This document shows positions 34,336 to 43,469 of a stretch of DNA of 51,421 bases, piece by piece (position 1 is the stretch's first letter; the number at the start of each line of letters is the position of its first letter). The stretch is taken from contig CAMAWG010000010.1 in assembly GCA_945861855.1 (NCBI GenBank), forward strand, positions 1 through 51,421. The letters run 5' to 3'. The DNA comes from Rhodoplanes serenus. Lineage in GTDB: Bacteria; Pseudomonadota; Alphaproteobacteria; Rhizobiales; Xanthobacteraceae. A program made the position numbers and the translations under genes. The notes under the pieces were generated by a model. That model was not told the origin of the DNA, searched no databases, and saw only the letters and a list, made by a program, of their open reading frames with translations.

Positions 34336-35991
34336 ATGAACGGCCGCCAGTTCGTCTATCACATGCAGGGTCTGACCAAGACCTACCCGGGCAACCGCAA
34401 GGTGCTCGAAAACATCCACCTGTCGTTCTATCCGGACGCCAAGATCGGCGTGCTCGGCGTCAACGGCTCGGGCAAGTCGACCCTGCTCCGCATCATGGCG
34501 GGCATCGACAAGGAGTTCGTCGGCGAAGGCTGGGTCGCGGAGGGCGCGCGCGTCGGCTACCTCGAACAGGAGCCGCAGCTCGATCCCAAGCTCTCCGTGC
34601 GCGAGAACGTCATGCAGGGAGTGGCTGCCAAGAAGGCGCTGCTCGACCGCTACAACGAGATCGCTGCCAACTACACCGACGAGACCGCCGACGAGATGGC
34701 CAAGCTCCAGGACCAGATCGACGCGAAGAACCTGTGGGAGCTGGATTCCCAGGTCGATCTGGCGATGGATGCGCTGCGCTGCCCGCCCGACGACGCCGAC
34801 GTGACCAAGCTTTCGGGCGGCGAGCGCCGCAGGGTCGCGCTGTGCCGTCTGCTGCTCAACCAGCCGGAGCTGCTGCTGCTGGACGAGCCGACCAACCATC
34901 TCGACGCCGAGTCGGTGCACTGGCTGGAAGGCCATCTGCGCGACTATCCCGGTGCGATCCTGATCGTCACCCACGACCGCTACTTCCTCGACAACGTCAC
35001 CGGCTGGATTCTCGAACTCGATCGCGGCAAGGGAATTCCTTACGAGGGCAACTATTCCTCGTGGCTCGTGCAAAAGCAGAAGCGGCTGGAGCAGGAGGGC
35101 CGCGAAGAGGCCGCGCATCAGCGCACGCTCCAGCGCGAACAGGAGTGGATTCGCTCCTCGCCCAAGGCCCGCCAGGCCAAATCGAAGGCGCGCTATGAAC
35201 GCTACGACGAACTGCTGAAGAAGGCGGGCGAGAAGCAGACGCAGGCGGCGCAGATTATCATTCCGGTGGCCGAGCGGCTCGGCCAGAACGTGGTCGACTT
35301 CGACCATCTGCGGAAGGGCTATGGCAACAACCTGCTGATCGACGATCTCACCTTCAAGCTCCCGGCCGGCGGCATTGTCGGCGTGATCGGCCCGAACGGC
35401 GCCGGCAAGACCACGCTGTTTCGCATGATCACCGGGCAGGAAAAGCCCGACTCCGGGACGATCAAGGTCGGCGAGTCGGTCCAGCTCGGCTACGTCGATC
35501 AGTCGCGCGACGCGCTCGACGGCTCAAAGAACGTCTGGGAGGAAATCTCCAACGGCCAGGACATCATCCTGCTCGGCAAGAAAGAGGTGAACAGCCGCGG
35601 CTATGTCTCGGCATTCAACTTCAAGGGCGGCGACCAGCAGAAAAAGGTCGGCTCGCTGTCGGGCGGCGAGCGCAACCGCGTGCATCTCGCCAAGATGCTC
35701 AAGACCGGCGCGAACCTCCTGCTGCTCGACGAGCCGACCAACGATCTCGACGTCGATACGCTCCGCGCTCTCGAAGAGGCGCTGGAGGATTTCGCCGGCT
35801 GCGCCGTCATCATCAGCCACGACCGTTGGTTCCTCGACCGCATTGCCACGCACATCCTGGCCTTCGAGGGCGACAGCCACGTCGAATGGTTCGAGGGCAA
35901 CTTTCAGGACTACGAGAAGGACAAGATGCGGCGGCTCGGCACCGACTCGGTCATCCCGCACCGGATCAAGTACAAGAAGTTTTCAAGGTAA
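34336..35991 (+). CDS. ettA: energy-dependent translational throttle protein EttA (ABC-F ATPase)
   Basis: A 551-residue cytoplasmic ABC-F protein that binds the ribosomal E site and gates entry into elongation according to energy charge. Two ABC domains are seen: Walker [10 protein letters not shown] (41-49) with [13 protein letters not shown] and [12 protein letters not shown], then GPNGAGKTT with [13 protein letters not shown] and [11 protein letters not shown]. The linker carrying the P-site tRNA-interaction motif ([20 protein letters not shown]) is typical of EttA. The start at 34336 ([15 protein letters not shown]) matches EttA N-termini; an upstream in-frame ATG would add 25 unconserved residues. 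A single-copy housekeeping gene. Confidence 0.96.
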   Translation: MNGRQFVYHMQGLTKTYPGNRKVLENIHLSFYPDAKIGVLGVNGSGKSTLLRIMAGIDKEFVGEGWVAEGARVGYLEQEPQLDPKLSVRENVMQGVAAKKALLDRYNEIAANYTDETADEMAKLQDQIDAKNLWELDSQVDLAMDALRCPPDDADVTKLSGGERRRVALCRLLLNQPELLLLDEPTNHLDAESVHWLEGHLRDYPGAILIVTHDRYFLDNVTGWILELDRGKGIPYEGNYSSWLVQKQKRLEQEGREEAAHQRTLQREQEWIRSSPKARQAKSKARYERYDELLKKAGEKQTQAAQIIIPVAERLGQNVVDFDHLRKGYGNNLLIDDLTFKLPAGGIVGVIGPNGAGKTTLFRMITGQEKPDSGTIKVGESVQLGYVDQSRDALDGSKNVWEEISNGQDIILLGKKEVNSRGYVSAFNFKGGDQQKKVGSLSGGERNRVHLAKMLKTGANLLLLDEPTNDLDVDTLRALEEALEDFAGCAVIISHDRWFLDRIATHILAFEGDSHVEWFEGNFQDYEKDKMRRLGTDSVIPHRIKYKKFSR

Positions 35992-36095
35992 TGTCGCAGT
36001 AGGTTTAGGCGTTCGCGGCACGATCGGGCGCTAAAATTGACCGTTGCCGCTTGCCTGTCATCGAATCGCATATATCTCAAGGCACTTGTAACTCC

Positions 36096-36148
36096 TGATC
36101 GTTGCGTCGGCCGTCGCCTGACAGCGAGGCGCGATCTGGCAACGATCA
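36096..36148 (+). promoter_or_regulatory. 10-bp inverted repeat with nested stem just upstream of the yqhA-like gene
   Basis: TGATCGTTGC (36096-36105) and GCAACGATCA (36139-36148) are perfect inverted repeats 33 bases apart, ending 15 bases before the ATG at 36164. The spacer contains a smaller stem (CGCCT...AGGCG). It could be a structured 5' leader of the membrane-protein mRNA or a dimeric operator. The remainder of the gap 35992-36163 is AT-richer and shows no gene. Confidence 0.4.
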
Positions 36149-36163
36149 TAACGAGGGCTATTC

Positions 36164-36742
36164 ATGTCGATGGCTGCCGATGAACCGAAGGTGCCGCCTG
36201 GCACGCGCGCGCTTCGCCCGCTGCCGCAGCTCATCTTCAGCTCGCGCTGGCTGCAGCTTCCGCTCTATCTCGGCCTGATCGTCGCGCAAGGCGTCTATGT
36301 CATCCTGTTCCTGAAGGAGTTGTGGCACCTCGTCCTGCACTCCTTCGACTTCAGCGAGCAGCAGATCATGCTGGTCGTGCTGGGCCTGATCGATGTGGTG
36401 ATGATCTCCAACCTGCTCATCATGGTGATCGTCGGCGGCTACGAGACCTTCGTGTCGCGGCTGGAGCTCGAGCGGCATCCCGATCAGCCGGAATGGCTGA
36501 GCCACGTCAACGCCAGTGTGCTGAAGATCAAGCTCGCCATGGCGATCATCGGCATCTCGTCGATCCACCTCTTGCGGACCTTTATCGAGGCGGGCGCGCT
36601 CGGGTCGGGTAAGTCCAATTACACCGAAGCCGGCGTGATGTGGCAGACCATCATCCACGGCCTCTTTATTTTGTCGGCCATCGGCATAGCGTTTGTCGAC
36701 TGGCTGAGCCAGCAGAACGAAGGTAAAGCACGGCCGCATTGA
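36164..36742 (+). CDS. YqhA/UPF0114-family inner-membrane protein
   Basis: A 192-residue membrane protein of the UPF0114 (TIGR00645, YqhA) family. Hydrophobic helices run at about 31-50 ([20 protein letters not shown]), 69-95 ([20 protein letters not shown]), 123-140 and 160-180. The conserved stretch [12 protein letters not shown] follows the second helix, then [18 protein letters not shown]. The function is unknown; the family is widespread in proteobacteria. The N-terminus has a Pro-rich cytoplasmic tail of about 25 residues. It lies 49 bases upstream of the lytic transglycosylase gene in the same direction. Confidence 0.9.
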   Translation: MSMAADEPKVPPGTRALRPLPQLIFSSRWLQLPLYLGLIVAQGVYVILFLKELWHLVLHSFDFSEQQIMLVVLGLIDVVMISNLLIMVIVGGYETFVSRLELERHPDQPEWLSHVNASVLKIKLAMAIIGISSIHLLRTFIEAGALGSGKSNYTEAGVMWQTIIHGLFILSAIGIAFVDWLSQQNEGKARPH

Positions 36743-36791
36743 CCGCGACGATGCGGAGAGGGCTTTTGGACGGCCAACGATCGGCACGACG

Positions 36792-38006
36792 ATGACGAAG
36801 CTGGCCATCTGGGTGCTGATGCTCTTGCTGCTGGCCGTGCCGGCTCGCGCCGCCGATCCCGCCTTCGAGAAATTCCTGCAATCGCTGTGGCCCGAGGCGC
36901 AGAGGCTCGGCGTGTCGCGGCCGACCTTCGATGCGGCGATGCGCGGGCTCGAACCCGATCTGTCGCTGCCTGATCTCGCCCTGCCGGGCCGGACGGACAA
37001 GCCGCCGTCGCAGCCCGAGTTCGTGCAGACGCCGGCCGACTATGTGCGCGAGAGCTCGATTGCGCGGCTCGCCGCGCAGGGCAAGAAGCTTCTGGAGACG
37101 CACCGCGCGACACTCGATGCGATCGAGCGGCAGTTCGGCGTGCAGCCCTCGGTGATCCTCGCGATTTGGGGCCGCGAGACCGCTTTCGGCGGCTACAAGC
37201 TGCCGCATGACGCGCTGCGCGTGCTGGCGACGCAGGCCTACGCCGGGCGGCGCAAGGATATGTTCCGCGGCGAGTTCCTGGCGGCGCTGAAGATGCTGCA
37301 GGACGGCGTGTCGCGCGAGAGGCTGCGCAGCTCCTGGGGCGGCGCGATGGGGCTGACGCAGTTCCTGCCGTCGGAGTACTACAAGCACGCAGTCGATTTC
37401 GACGGCGATGGCAAGGTCGACATCTGGACTTCGATCCCGGATGCGCTCGCCTCGGCAGCGAAGCAACTCGCCAACAAAGGCTGGCGGCGCGGCGAACGCT
37501 GGGCCTACGAGGTCCGGCTGCCGGCGGGCGTCGATTGCACCATCGCGCAGCCCGCTCACGTGCTGCCGATCGGCGAATGGCTCAAGCGCGGTTATGCGCC
37601 GGCCTTTGGACGAAAGCTCGCACCCGACGAGCTGAAGAACGAAGCGTCGCTGCTGCTGCCCGAAGGCACTCATGGCCCGGCATTCCTCGCGCCGAAGAAC
37701 TACTTCGTCATCAAGGACTACAACTTCTCCGACCTTTACGTGCTGTTCGTCGGCCATCTCAGCGACCGCATTCTCGATGGGCGCCCGTTCGAGAAGCCCT
37801 GGAGCAAAAACACGCAGCTTCGCACCGGGCAGGTCGAGGCGATGCAGCGCACACTCACCGAGCGCGGGCTCTACGGCGACAAGATTGACGGCAAGGCGGG
37901 AATGCTGACGCGCGCCGCGCTCGGCGCCTACCAGAAGGCGAACGGGCTCAAGCTCGATTGCTGGCCGACCGCCGACGTTCTGGCGCACATGCAGAAGCGC
38001 AAATAG
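36792..38006 (+). CDS. lytic murein transglycosylase, MltB/SLT-2 family, with C-terminal peptidoglycan-binding domain
   Basis: A 404-residue exported enzyme cleaving the MurNAc-GlcNAc bond to form 1,6-anhydro-muropeptides. The signal peptide MTKLAIWVLMLLLLAVPARA ends near residue 20. It lacks a lipobox Cys, so it is soluble in the periplasm. The catalytic Glu is Glu129 in IWGRETAFGG, and WGGAMGLTQFLPSEY is the family motif. A C-terminal PG_binding_1 domain (about 335-400: QVEAMQRTLTERGLYGDKIDG split, then TRAALGAYQKANGL) completes the MltB-family layout seen in alphaproteobacteria. A strong hairpin follows the stop. Confidence 0.94.
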   Translation: MTKLAIWVLMLLLLAVPARAADPAFEKFLQSLWPEAQRLGVSRPTFDAAMRGLEPDLSLPDLALPGRTDKPPSQPEFVQTPADYVRESSIARLAAQGKKLLETHRATLDAIERQFGVQPSVILAIWGRETAFGGYKLPHDALRVLATQAYAGRRKDMFRGEFLAALKMLQDGVSRERLRSSWGGAMGLTQFLPSEYYKHAVDFDGDGKVDIWTSIPDALASAAKQLANKGWRRGERWAYEVRLPAGVDCTIAQPAHVLPIGEWLKRGYAPAFGRKLAPDELKNEASLLLPEGTHGPAFLAPKNYFVIKDYNFSDLYVLFVGHLSDRILDGRPFEKPWSKNTQLRTGQVEAMQRTLTERGLYGDKIDGKAGMLTRAALGAYQKANGLKLDCWPTADVLAHMQKRK

Positions 38007-38039
38007 AAGCCCGGCGGCGCTTGCGCGTCCGCCGGGCTT
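38007..38039 (+). terminator. hairpin terminator after the lytic transglycosylase gene
   Basis: A perfect 11-bp stem (38007-38017 AAGCCCGGCGG, 38029-38039 CCGCCGGGCTT) with an 11-base loop begins directly at the stop codon of the transglycosylase gene. It also ends 24 bases before the stop of the convergent glycine-rich gene, so it may serve both strands. The T tract is short (TT), as in many GC-rich genomes. Confidence 0.7.
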
Positions 38040-38062
38040 GGACTCAATTCAGACTTAAGCAA

Positions 38063-38404
38063 TCAGTAGGCCGGGCAGAAGAAGCGCGGGCGGCTCCAGC
38101 CGACCACCTGGCCGTACGGATCGCGGAGCGGACGGCGCGCCCAGTAGCCGCCGGGGCAGCCGTAGGCTGGCGCCATGCCATACGAGTAGGGCTGGTAGCC
38201 GGCGACCGGATAGTAGGCGCGCGGATAGGCGTAAGCGGGACCCGAGCCGGCGATCGCGCCGCCGATAATGGCGCCCGCCACGAGGCCGCCGGCAATGCCC
38301 AAGCCAATGCCGGCGCCGCGCCTGCGCGCCTCGGCGTCGGTCGGCGCCAGGGTGGCGACGGCCAGCACCGCGATGGTCGCGATAGCAAGAAGCGTTTTCT
38401 TCAT
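38063..38404 (-). CDS. small exported glycine-zipper protein (paralogue A)
   Basis: A 113-residue exported protein: signal peptide MKKTLLAIATIAVLAVATLA with cleavage near AEA, a glycine-zipper-like hydrophobic segment (GAGIGLGIAGGLVAGAIIGG, about 31-50), then a Tyr/Pro/Ala-rich region (about 57-80) and a Cys-containing C-terminus (YGCPGGYWARRPLRDPYGQ ... FFCPAY). Two Cys near the end may form a disulfide. Such proteins are common in alphaproteobacteria and of unknown, possibly envelope, function. It lies beside a shorter paralogue on the same strand but is separated from it by a strong terminator hairpin, so each has its own promoter. Confidence 0.82.
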   Translation of the reverse strand: MKKTLLAIATIAVLAVATLAPTDAEARRRGAGIGLGIAGGLVAGAIIGGAIAGSGPAYAYPRAYYPVAGYQPYSYGMAPAYGCPGGYWARRPLRDPYGQVVGWSRPRFFCPAY

Positions 38405-38530
38405 GGTGGTCTCCTGATGCGTCCGGCCCCTCGCCGATCGCTGAAATGACTGATTGAACCTAAAGCCAAATCAAGTCCGGCGAAATAAGCCCCTGCAATT
38501 TGTCGGAAATTTGATCGGGGAACAAAGCAG

Positions 38531-38573
38531 AAAACCGTCCACCATCTTGCACTGCAAGATGGTGGACGGTTTT
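38531..38573 (-). terminator. 20-bp perfect palindromic hairpin with A/T flanks
   Basis: The arms 38531-38550 and 38554-38573 are perfectly complementary over 20 bp around a 3-base loop (ACT), with four A at the left end and four T at the right. It works as an intrinsic terminator on either strand. On the minus strand it ends 44 bases after the stop of glycine-rich paralogue B and separates it from paralogue A. The perfect, long stem is unusual for a terminator and could also be a palindromic repeat element. Confidence 0.8.
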
Positions 38574-38617
38574 GCTGTCTTACCTGAACGGCAGTTCAGA
38601 TTGCAGTCGGTCTAAGA

Positions 38618-38908
38618 TCAGTAGCAGACCCGCACGCGCTGGATGCGCCAGCGAAAGCCATCCCAGAAGCGTTCACGGCGCCATGAGCAAGGCGCGGCCG
38701 CGTAGTAGGGGCCGCCCGTATAGTAGCCGCCGTCGTAATAACCATACGAGCGGGTTGCGCCGCCGATGAGTGCTCCGGCGGCAAGGCCGCCGATCACGCC
38801 AGCGGCGATGGCGCCGCCACGATTGCGGGCTTCCGCGGGCGCAGGCGCTGCGATCGCCGCGATCGTGAGGGCCGCGGCGGCGGCGAGCGTGGTGAATGTC
38901 TTTGTCAT
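38618..38908 (-). CDS. small exported glycine-zipper protein (paralogue B)
   Basis: A 96-residue exported protein with signal peptide MTKTFTTLAAAAALTIAAIA (cleavage near AEA), a glycine-zipper segment (GGAIAAGVIGGLAAGALIGG, about 31-50), a Tyr/Gly-rich linker and the C-terminus PCSWRRERFWDGFRW ... VRVCY. It has the same architecture as the neighbouring paralogue A, including two C-terminal cysteines and a final Tyr. The start at 38908 is preferred because AGAGG precedes it and the signal peptide begins there. Function unknown; an envelope role is inferred from the signal and zipper. Confidence 0.82.
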   Translation of the reverse strand: MTKTFTTLAAAAALTIAAIAAPAPAEARNRGGAIAAGVIGGLAAGALIGGATRSYGYYDGGYYTGGPYYAAAPCSWRRERFWDGFRWRIQRVRVCY

Positions 38909-39040
38909 GGTACTACCTCTCGAATTGATGAGCGTAGTAATAGAACGCGGAATCCCGCGCCCGCGTTCCTCGCGATTCATGACAAAAAGGCGGAAGTTCC
39001 CCGCTTCGGCGGAGGTGGTTCCGCAGGCATTTGCCGCGGG

Positions 39041-40474
39041 CTAGACGCTCGCGGACGTATTCTGCGGTGCCGCCCGATTGGCCTTCGGGCCGCGCACCGC
39101 ATGGCCGATGAGCGTCTTGCCAAGCGACCAGACGGCGCCGGGCACGCGGTGGCTGCCGGCGATGACGTCGTCGAATGCACGGACGATCCAGTCGCAATCC
39201 TGGTCGTTGATGACGAACGCGGGCAACAGCTTGATGGTGTGGCTGCCGTGTCCCGCCACCTGAGTGAGGATCTTGTGATCCTTGAACAGCGGGATGGTGA
39301 TGAGCTGGCAGAACAGACCCTTGTTCGCGGTTTCGAGCAGGCTCCACGAGGCCTTCAGCCGGAATGAATCCGGCGCGCCGAACTCGACGCCGATCATCAT
39401 TCCCTTGCCGCGGACGTCGCGCAGCATCTCGTACCGGGGGATCATAGCGGTGAGATCGCGCAACAGACGATCGCCCATGCGCGCCGCGTTCTCGATCAGG
39501 CGCTCCCGCTCGATCACGTCGAGCGTGGCGATGCCCGCCGCCATCGCCAGATCGTTCTTGGCGAAGGTCGAGCCGTGCACCACCGCGCGGTCCATCCGGT
39601 CGAACATCTTCTCGAAAATATGCCGCCGCATCAGCACGGCGCTGCTCGGCACATGACCGCCGGAGAGCGATTTCGACAGCAGCACCATGTCCGGCTCGAC
39701 GTTCCAGTGCTCGACCGCGAGGAAGCGGCCGGTGCGGCCGAGGCCGGTCTGGATCTCGTCGGCGACGAACAGCGTGCCGTGGCGGCGGCAGAGATCGGCG
39801 GCCGCCTGCAGATAGCCGTCGGCGGGCATGTTCACGCCCTTGCCCTGGATCGGCTCGACGATGAACGCGGCGATGGTGCGCGACGACAGCGCGCGTTCGA
39901 GTGCAGCCAGGTCGTTGAACGGGATGCGCATGCAATCGGGCAGCAGCGGCCCGAAGCCGTCGCGGAAGATCGCGTCGCCGTTAAGCGACAGCGCGCCGTT
40001 GGTCAGCCCATGGTAGGCGTGGTCGCAGAACACCAGCCCCGGCCGCCCGGTCGCTGTGCGGGCGAACTTGATCGCGCCCTCCACGGCCTCTGCGCCGGAA
40101 TTGGCGAAGAACACCTTGTCGAGATAGGGCACGCGCGCCAGGAGCTGCTCGGCCAGGATGCCGGCCAGCGTCGCGACGTCGAGCTGCACGAGATTCGGAA
40201 GGTCGTTGTCGAGAACGTCCTTCAGCGCGTCGCGCAACGCCGGATGATTGCGCCCGATGCCGAAGACGCCGAACCCGCTCAGCAGATCGAGGTAGCGGTC
40301 GCCCGCGGCGTCGAACAGATAGGCGCCGGTGCCGCGGCGGAACTGGACATCGTAGCCGATGGTCCGGAGCACACGGACCATCTGCTCGTTGAGATGGCGG
40401 CTGTGCATGTCATAGCGGTCAGCTTCCCGCTCCGCAAACATCGCGGCGATGCCCTGGGTTGGGCCTTCGGTCAT
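39041..40474 (-). CDS. class III PLP-dependent aminotransferase (possibly HpnO-like)
   Basis: A 477-residue aminotransferase of the acetylornithine/ornithine class. The PLP motifs are ANSGAEAVEGAIKFAR (124-139), VADEIQTGLGRTG (237-249, Asp239) and the Schiff-base Lys268 in LLSKSLSGGH. The N-terminal section LNEQMVRVLRTIGYDVQF and LLSGFGVFGIGRNHP recalls HpnO, which makes aminobacteriohopanetriol in hopanoid producers, but no hpn genes are nearby and this assignment is tentative. The start at 40474 (MTEGPTQGIA) has a weak ribosome-binding site; Met12 is an alternative. The 289 bases upstream (40475-40763) show no gene. Confidence 0.87.
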   Translation of the reverse strand: MTEGPTQGIAAMFAEREADRYDMHSRHLNEQMVRVLRTIGYDVQFRRGTGAYLFDAAGDRYLDLLSGFGVFGIGRNHPALRDALKDVLDNDLPNLVQLDVATLAGILAEQLLARVPYLDKVFFANSGAEAVEGAIKFARTATGRPGLVFCDHAYHGLTNGALSLNGDAIFRDGFGPLLPDCMRIPFNDLAALERALSSRTIAAFIVEPIQGKGVNMPADGYLQAAADLCRRHGTLFVADEIQTGLGRTGRFLAVEHWNVEPDMVLLSKSLSGGHVPSSAVLMRRHIFEKMFDRMDRAVVHGSTFAKNDLAMAAGIATLDVIERERLIENAARMGDRLLRDLTAMIPRYEMLRDVRGKGMMIGVEFGAPDSFRLKASWSLLETANKGLFCQLITIPLFKDHKILTQVAGHGSHTIKLLPAFVINDQDCDWIVRAFDDVIAGSHRVPGAVWSLGKTLIGHAVRGPKANRAAPQNTSASV

Positions 40475-40763
40475 GTGCGGCGCCGGCTCTTGCCGAGGCG
40501 GACGATCCGCATTCCGGGCCAGCCGACAGTGCGGGCGTCGAGTGCCAGTTCCACGATCACGTCGCCCCCAGAGCGAACATTCCAAATGCGTTGCGGCGAT
40601 TCTTGCGCCGTGCGATTCATCGCGTCACTGACATGTCAAAAACGGCAAATTCTAGCGCGACGGGCACGCAGCCGATATGCGTCATGGTGACGTAGTGGCC
40701 GGCGCGCACGTCACCACCGTAAAGTGGCAGAAAAGCGCCGGAGGCGCAAACACAGGCGGTTTC

Positions 40764-41351
40764 CTACGGGATCGGCAGCAGCGGCTTTCTTCCGGCGTGC
40801 AATTGCATGTCGACCGCCGAGAGCAGCGCGGCAGTTCCCGCGTAATTTCCCATCAGCATGACCAGCTCGACCAGCTTGTTCGGCCCGAAAATGGCTTTCA
40901 GCTTGGCGAAGGTGTCCGGCTTCACCCTGTGATCGCGCCAGAGCTGGCGTCCGAGCTCGATGACCAGCGCGTCGGTCGCGTCGAGGGCTTCGGTGTTGCG
41001 CCGGTATTTGATGACGTCGATGGTGCTCTGCGGCACGCCTTCCTTGAGCGCCTCGGGCTCGTGCGCGACCCATTCGAATTGGCTGTCCATTTCGCGTGCG
41101 GTGATCAGGATCGCGATCTCGCGGATGTGCGGCGTGAAGCCGGCCTCGAACCGCAGATAGCGGTTGAGCGCGGCGACATGCCCCGACGTCTTCGGGCTGT
41201 AAAGCTGGATACCCGCCGGTCCCTGCAGGCCGGCGATGGTCGCGCCCGGCGTCGTGCCGCGGTCGTAGGCCTTCTGTCCGGCCTCGTCGAGATCCTCTCG
41301 CCTGGGCAGCGGCAGGCGCATTCCTGAACGCGGGTCGATATCGGACGGCAT
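40764..41351 (-). CDS. carboxymuconolactone decarboxylase (CMD)-fold protein
   Basis: A 195-residue all-helical protein of the CMD/AhpD fold. The core helix HIREIAILITAREMDSQFEWVAHEPEA (75-101, shown in parts: REIAILITARE, EWVAHEP) is typical; the redox CxxC of AhpD is absent, so peroxidase activity is not expected. The His in VAHEPEA is the conserved CMD-type residue. The CMD family includes gamma-carboxymuconolactone decarboxylase of protocatechuate breakdown, but most orphan members are uncharacterised. It is divergent from the Bug gene at 41518 over 166 bases. Confidence 0.85.
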   Translation of the reverse strand: MPSDIDPRSGMRLPLPRREDLDEAGQKAYDRGTTPGATIAGLQGPAGIQLYSPKTSGHVAALNRYLRFEAGFTPHIREIAILITAREMDSQFEWVAHEPEALKEGVPQSTIDVIKYRRNTEALDATDALVIELGRQLWRDHRVKPDTFAKLKAIFGPNKLVELVMLMGNYAGTAALLSAVDMQLHAGRKPLLPIP

Positions 41352-41517
41352 GGCGTTTCCTGTTTCCTGGTTGAGGACAACCTTACAGGCGCGCGCGGCC
41401 GGGCTTCAATACGATGCCGGAAGCGGGCGGCCCTGCGCCGGGCGCATGTTTCACCGCTGATCGTTCCGCGCTAAGTTGGCGCGCAAGCGGCGGATGACGG
41501 CTGCGGGGAGGGGCATC

Positions 41518-42507
41518 ATGGGGACGAGCAAGTTTGGGCGGTTGCTGTTCGCTGCGGTCTTCGTACTCGGCGCCGCGGCCACGTCCGCTTCGGCGCAGGA
41601 CTGGCCCAACCGGCCGCTGACCATGGTGGTGCCGTTTGCCGCCGGCGGGCCGCTCGATGCGATCGGCCGCGTCATGGCGGCGCCGCTCGGAGAGATATTG
41701 GGCAAGCCAGTGGTCATCGAGAACGTCGCCGGAGCCGGCGGCATGACCGGCTCCAATCGCGTCGCCCGTTCGGCGCCCGACGGCTACGTGTTCGGCATGG
41801 CGACGGCCGGCACCCACGCCTACAACCAGACGCTCTACCGCAAGCCACTCTACGATGCGGCGGCGGACTTTGCCCCGATTGGACTCGTCGGCGAGTCGTT
41901 TTTCGCGCTGCTGGTGCGCAACGATTTCCCCGCCAGCACGCTGACCGAGTTCGTCGCCTATGCGAAGGCGAACCAGGCGCGGATGCAGTTCGGCTCCGCC
42001 GGGGCGGGCTCGGCGACGCATATCGTCTGCGTGCTGCTGAGCAGCGCGATGGGGACCAATATCGCCCACGTTCCCTATCGCAGCACATCGCAGGCGATGC
42101 AGGATCTGATGGCGGGCCGCATCGACTTTGTCTGTGACGCGGGCTCGACCGCAGTGCCGCTGATCAAGGGCGGCGCCGTCAAGGCGCTGGCCAATCTCGG
42201 GCAGCGCCGGGTGCCGATGCTGCCGGAGCTTGCGACCGCGCGGGGGCAGGGCCTCGCCGGCGTTTCGGTCTACGGATGGAACGCCTTCTTCTATCCCAAA
42301 GGCACGCCCGATCCGATCGTGCGGGCGCTCAACAAGGCTGCGAGCGAGATGCTGGACCGGCGGGAGGTGCGGGAGAAGCTCGACAATATCGGCATCCTCG
42401 TGCCCCCGCGTGAGAACCGGAGTCCGGAGTTCCTGAGCAAGTTCGTTCGCAGCGAGATCGAGACCTGGGCCGCGCCAATCAAGGCGAGCGGCGTGGTTCT
42501 GGAATAA
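41518..42507 (+). CDS. Bug/TctC-family substrate-binding protein
   Basis: A 329-residue exported receptor. Signal peptide MGTSKFGRLLFAAVFVLGAA with cleavage near ASAQ; mature blocks DWPNRPLTMVVPFAAGG with Asp in GPLDAIG, GKPVVIENVAGAGG and APDGYVFGM. The ATG at 41518 follows GGGGAGGGG; an earlier in-frame ATG at 41494 lacks such a site. Its IENVAGAGG has Val-Ala where most have Arg-Pro. It is 20 bases upstream of the MDR oxidoreductase gene, and they form a likely two-gene unit. Confidence 0.92.
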   Translation: MGTSKFGRLLFAAVFVLGAAATSASAQDWPNRPLTMVVPFAAGGPLDAIGRVMAAPLGEILGKPVVIENVAGAGGMTGSNRVARSAPDGYVFGMATAGTHAYNQTLYRKPLYDAAADFAPIGLVGESFFALLVRNDFPASTLTEFVAYAKANQARMQFGSAGAGSATHIVCVLLSSAMGTNIAHVPYRSTSQAMQDLMAGRIDFVCDAGSTAVPLIKGGAVKALANLGQRRVPMLPELATARGQGLAGVSVYGWNAFFYPKGTPDPIVRALNKAASEMLDRREVREKLDNIGILVPPRENRSPEFLSKFVRSEIETWAAPIKASGVVLE

Positions 42508-42527
42508 CGACAATAGGGAGCGGGCTC

Positions 42528-43457
42528 ATGAAGGCGTTGACGCTCAACGGATACGATGGATTTTCGTCGCTGCGCTTTGCCGAAGCGGCGACGCCGGAAC
42601 CGGGGCCGAACGACGTTCTGGTCAAGGTGACGGCGGCGAGCGTCAATCCGGTCGACGCCAAGATCACGCGGGGCTACGGCGGGCCCTCGCAGCGCACCTT
42701 GCCGCACGTGCTCGGCCGCGATTGCGCGGGCACGGTCGCCAAGCTTGGCAGCGCCGTGACCGGCTTCAAGATCGGCGATGCGGTCTTTGGCGTCGCCGAC
42801 CCGTCGCGCTGGGGCACCCATGCGGAGTATGTGGCCGTGCCGGCGGCAACGCTGTCGCGAAAGCCCGCGGGCCTGAGCGACATCGACGCGGGCTCGCTGC
42901 CGATCGCGGGGCTCAGCGCCTTGGCCGGTATCGTCACCACGGGGAAGCTTGCCAAGGGCCAGCGCGTGCTCATTCACGCCGGCGCGGGCGGCGTCGGCAG
43001 TTTCGCGGTGCAGCTTGCCAAGCATCTAGGCGCGACGGTGGCGGCCACGGCGGGCAGCAAGAACGCCGGCTTCGTCCGCTCGCTCGGCGCCGACCAGGTG
43101 ATCGACTACACCAAGGGCGACTTCAGCGCGGCGATCAAGGACGTCGATCTGGTGTTCGACCTGATCGGCGGCGACGTGCGGTTCAAATCGTTCCCGGTGC
43201 TCAAGCCGGGCGGCGTGCTCGTGCACATTTCCGTGCCGCCGATGACGCAGGCGCCGCCGCGCAGCGACGTCGAGGTCAAGCCCGCCCCGGTGAAATACGA
43301 CACAGCCCTGCTCGATCGGATCACCGCGCTGGTGCAGATGAAGGCGGTGCAGCCCGTGGTGACTGAGGTGTTCCCCTTCAGCGATGCGCTGAAGGCCTTC
43401 GAGCACGTTGCGACCGGACACGCCCGCGGCAAGGTCATGCTCGACATGACGCAGTGA
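42528..43457 (+). CDS. NADP-dependent medium-chain oxidoreductase, quinone oxidoreductase-like
   Basis: A 309-residue zinc-free MDR-superfamily enzyme. The GroES-like half (1-120) has SVNPVDAKITRGY and LGRDCAGTV; the Rossmann half has IHAGAGGVGSFAVQLAKHLG (149-168). The catalytic zinc ligands of alcohol dehydrogenases are absent. It resembles quinone oxidoreductase/enone reductase (QOR-like) proteins, which reduce quinones or alpha,beta-unsaturated carbonyls with NADPH. It follows the Bug gene on one transcript and converges with the PncC-like gene (12-base gap). Confidence 0.9.
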   Translation: MKALTLNGYDGFSSLRFAEAATPEPGPNDVLVKVTAASVNPVDAKITRGYGGPSQRTLPHVLGRDCAGTVAKLGSAVTGFKIGDAVFGVADPSRWGTHAEYVAVPAATLSRKPAGLSDIDAGSLPIAGLSALAGIVTTGKLAKGQRVLIHAGAGGVGSFAVQLAKHLGATVAATAGSKNAGFVRSLGADQVIDYTKGDFSAAIKDVDLVFDLIGGDVRFKSFPVLKPGGVLVHISVPPMTQAPPRSDVEVKPAPVKYDTALLDRITALVQMKAVQPVVTEVFPFSDALKAFEHVATGHARGKVMLDMTQ

Positions 43458-43469
43458 GCAGCCAGCCGG

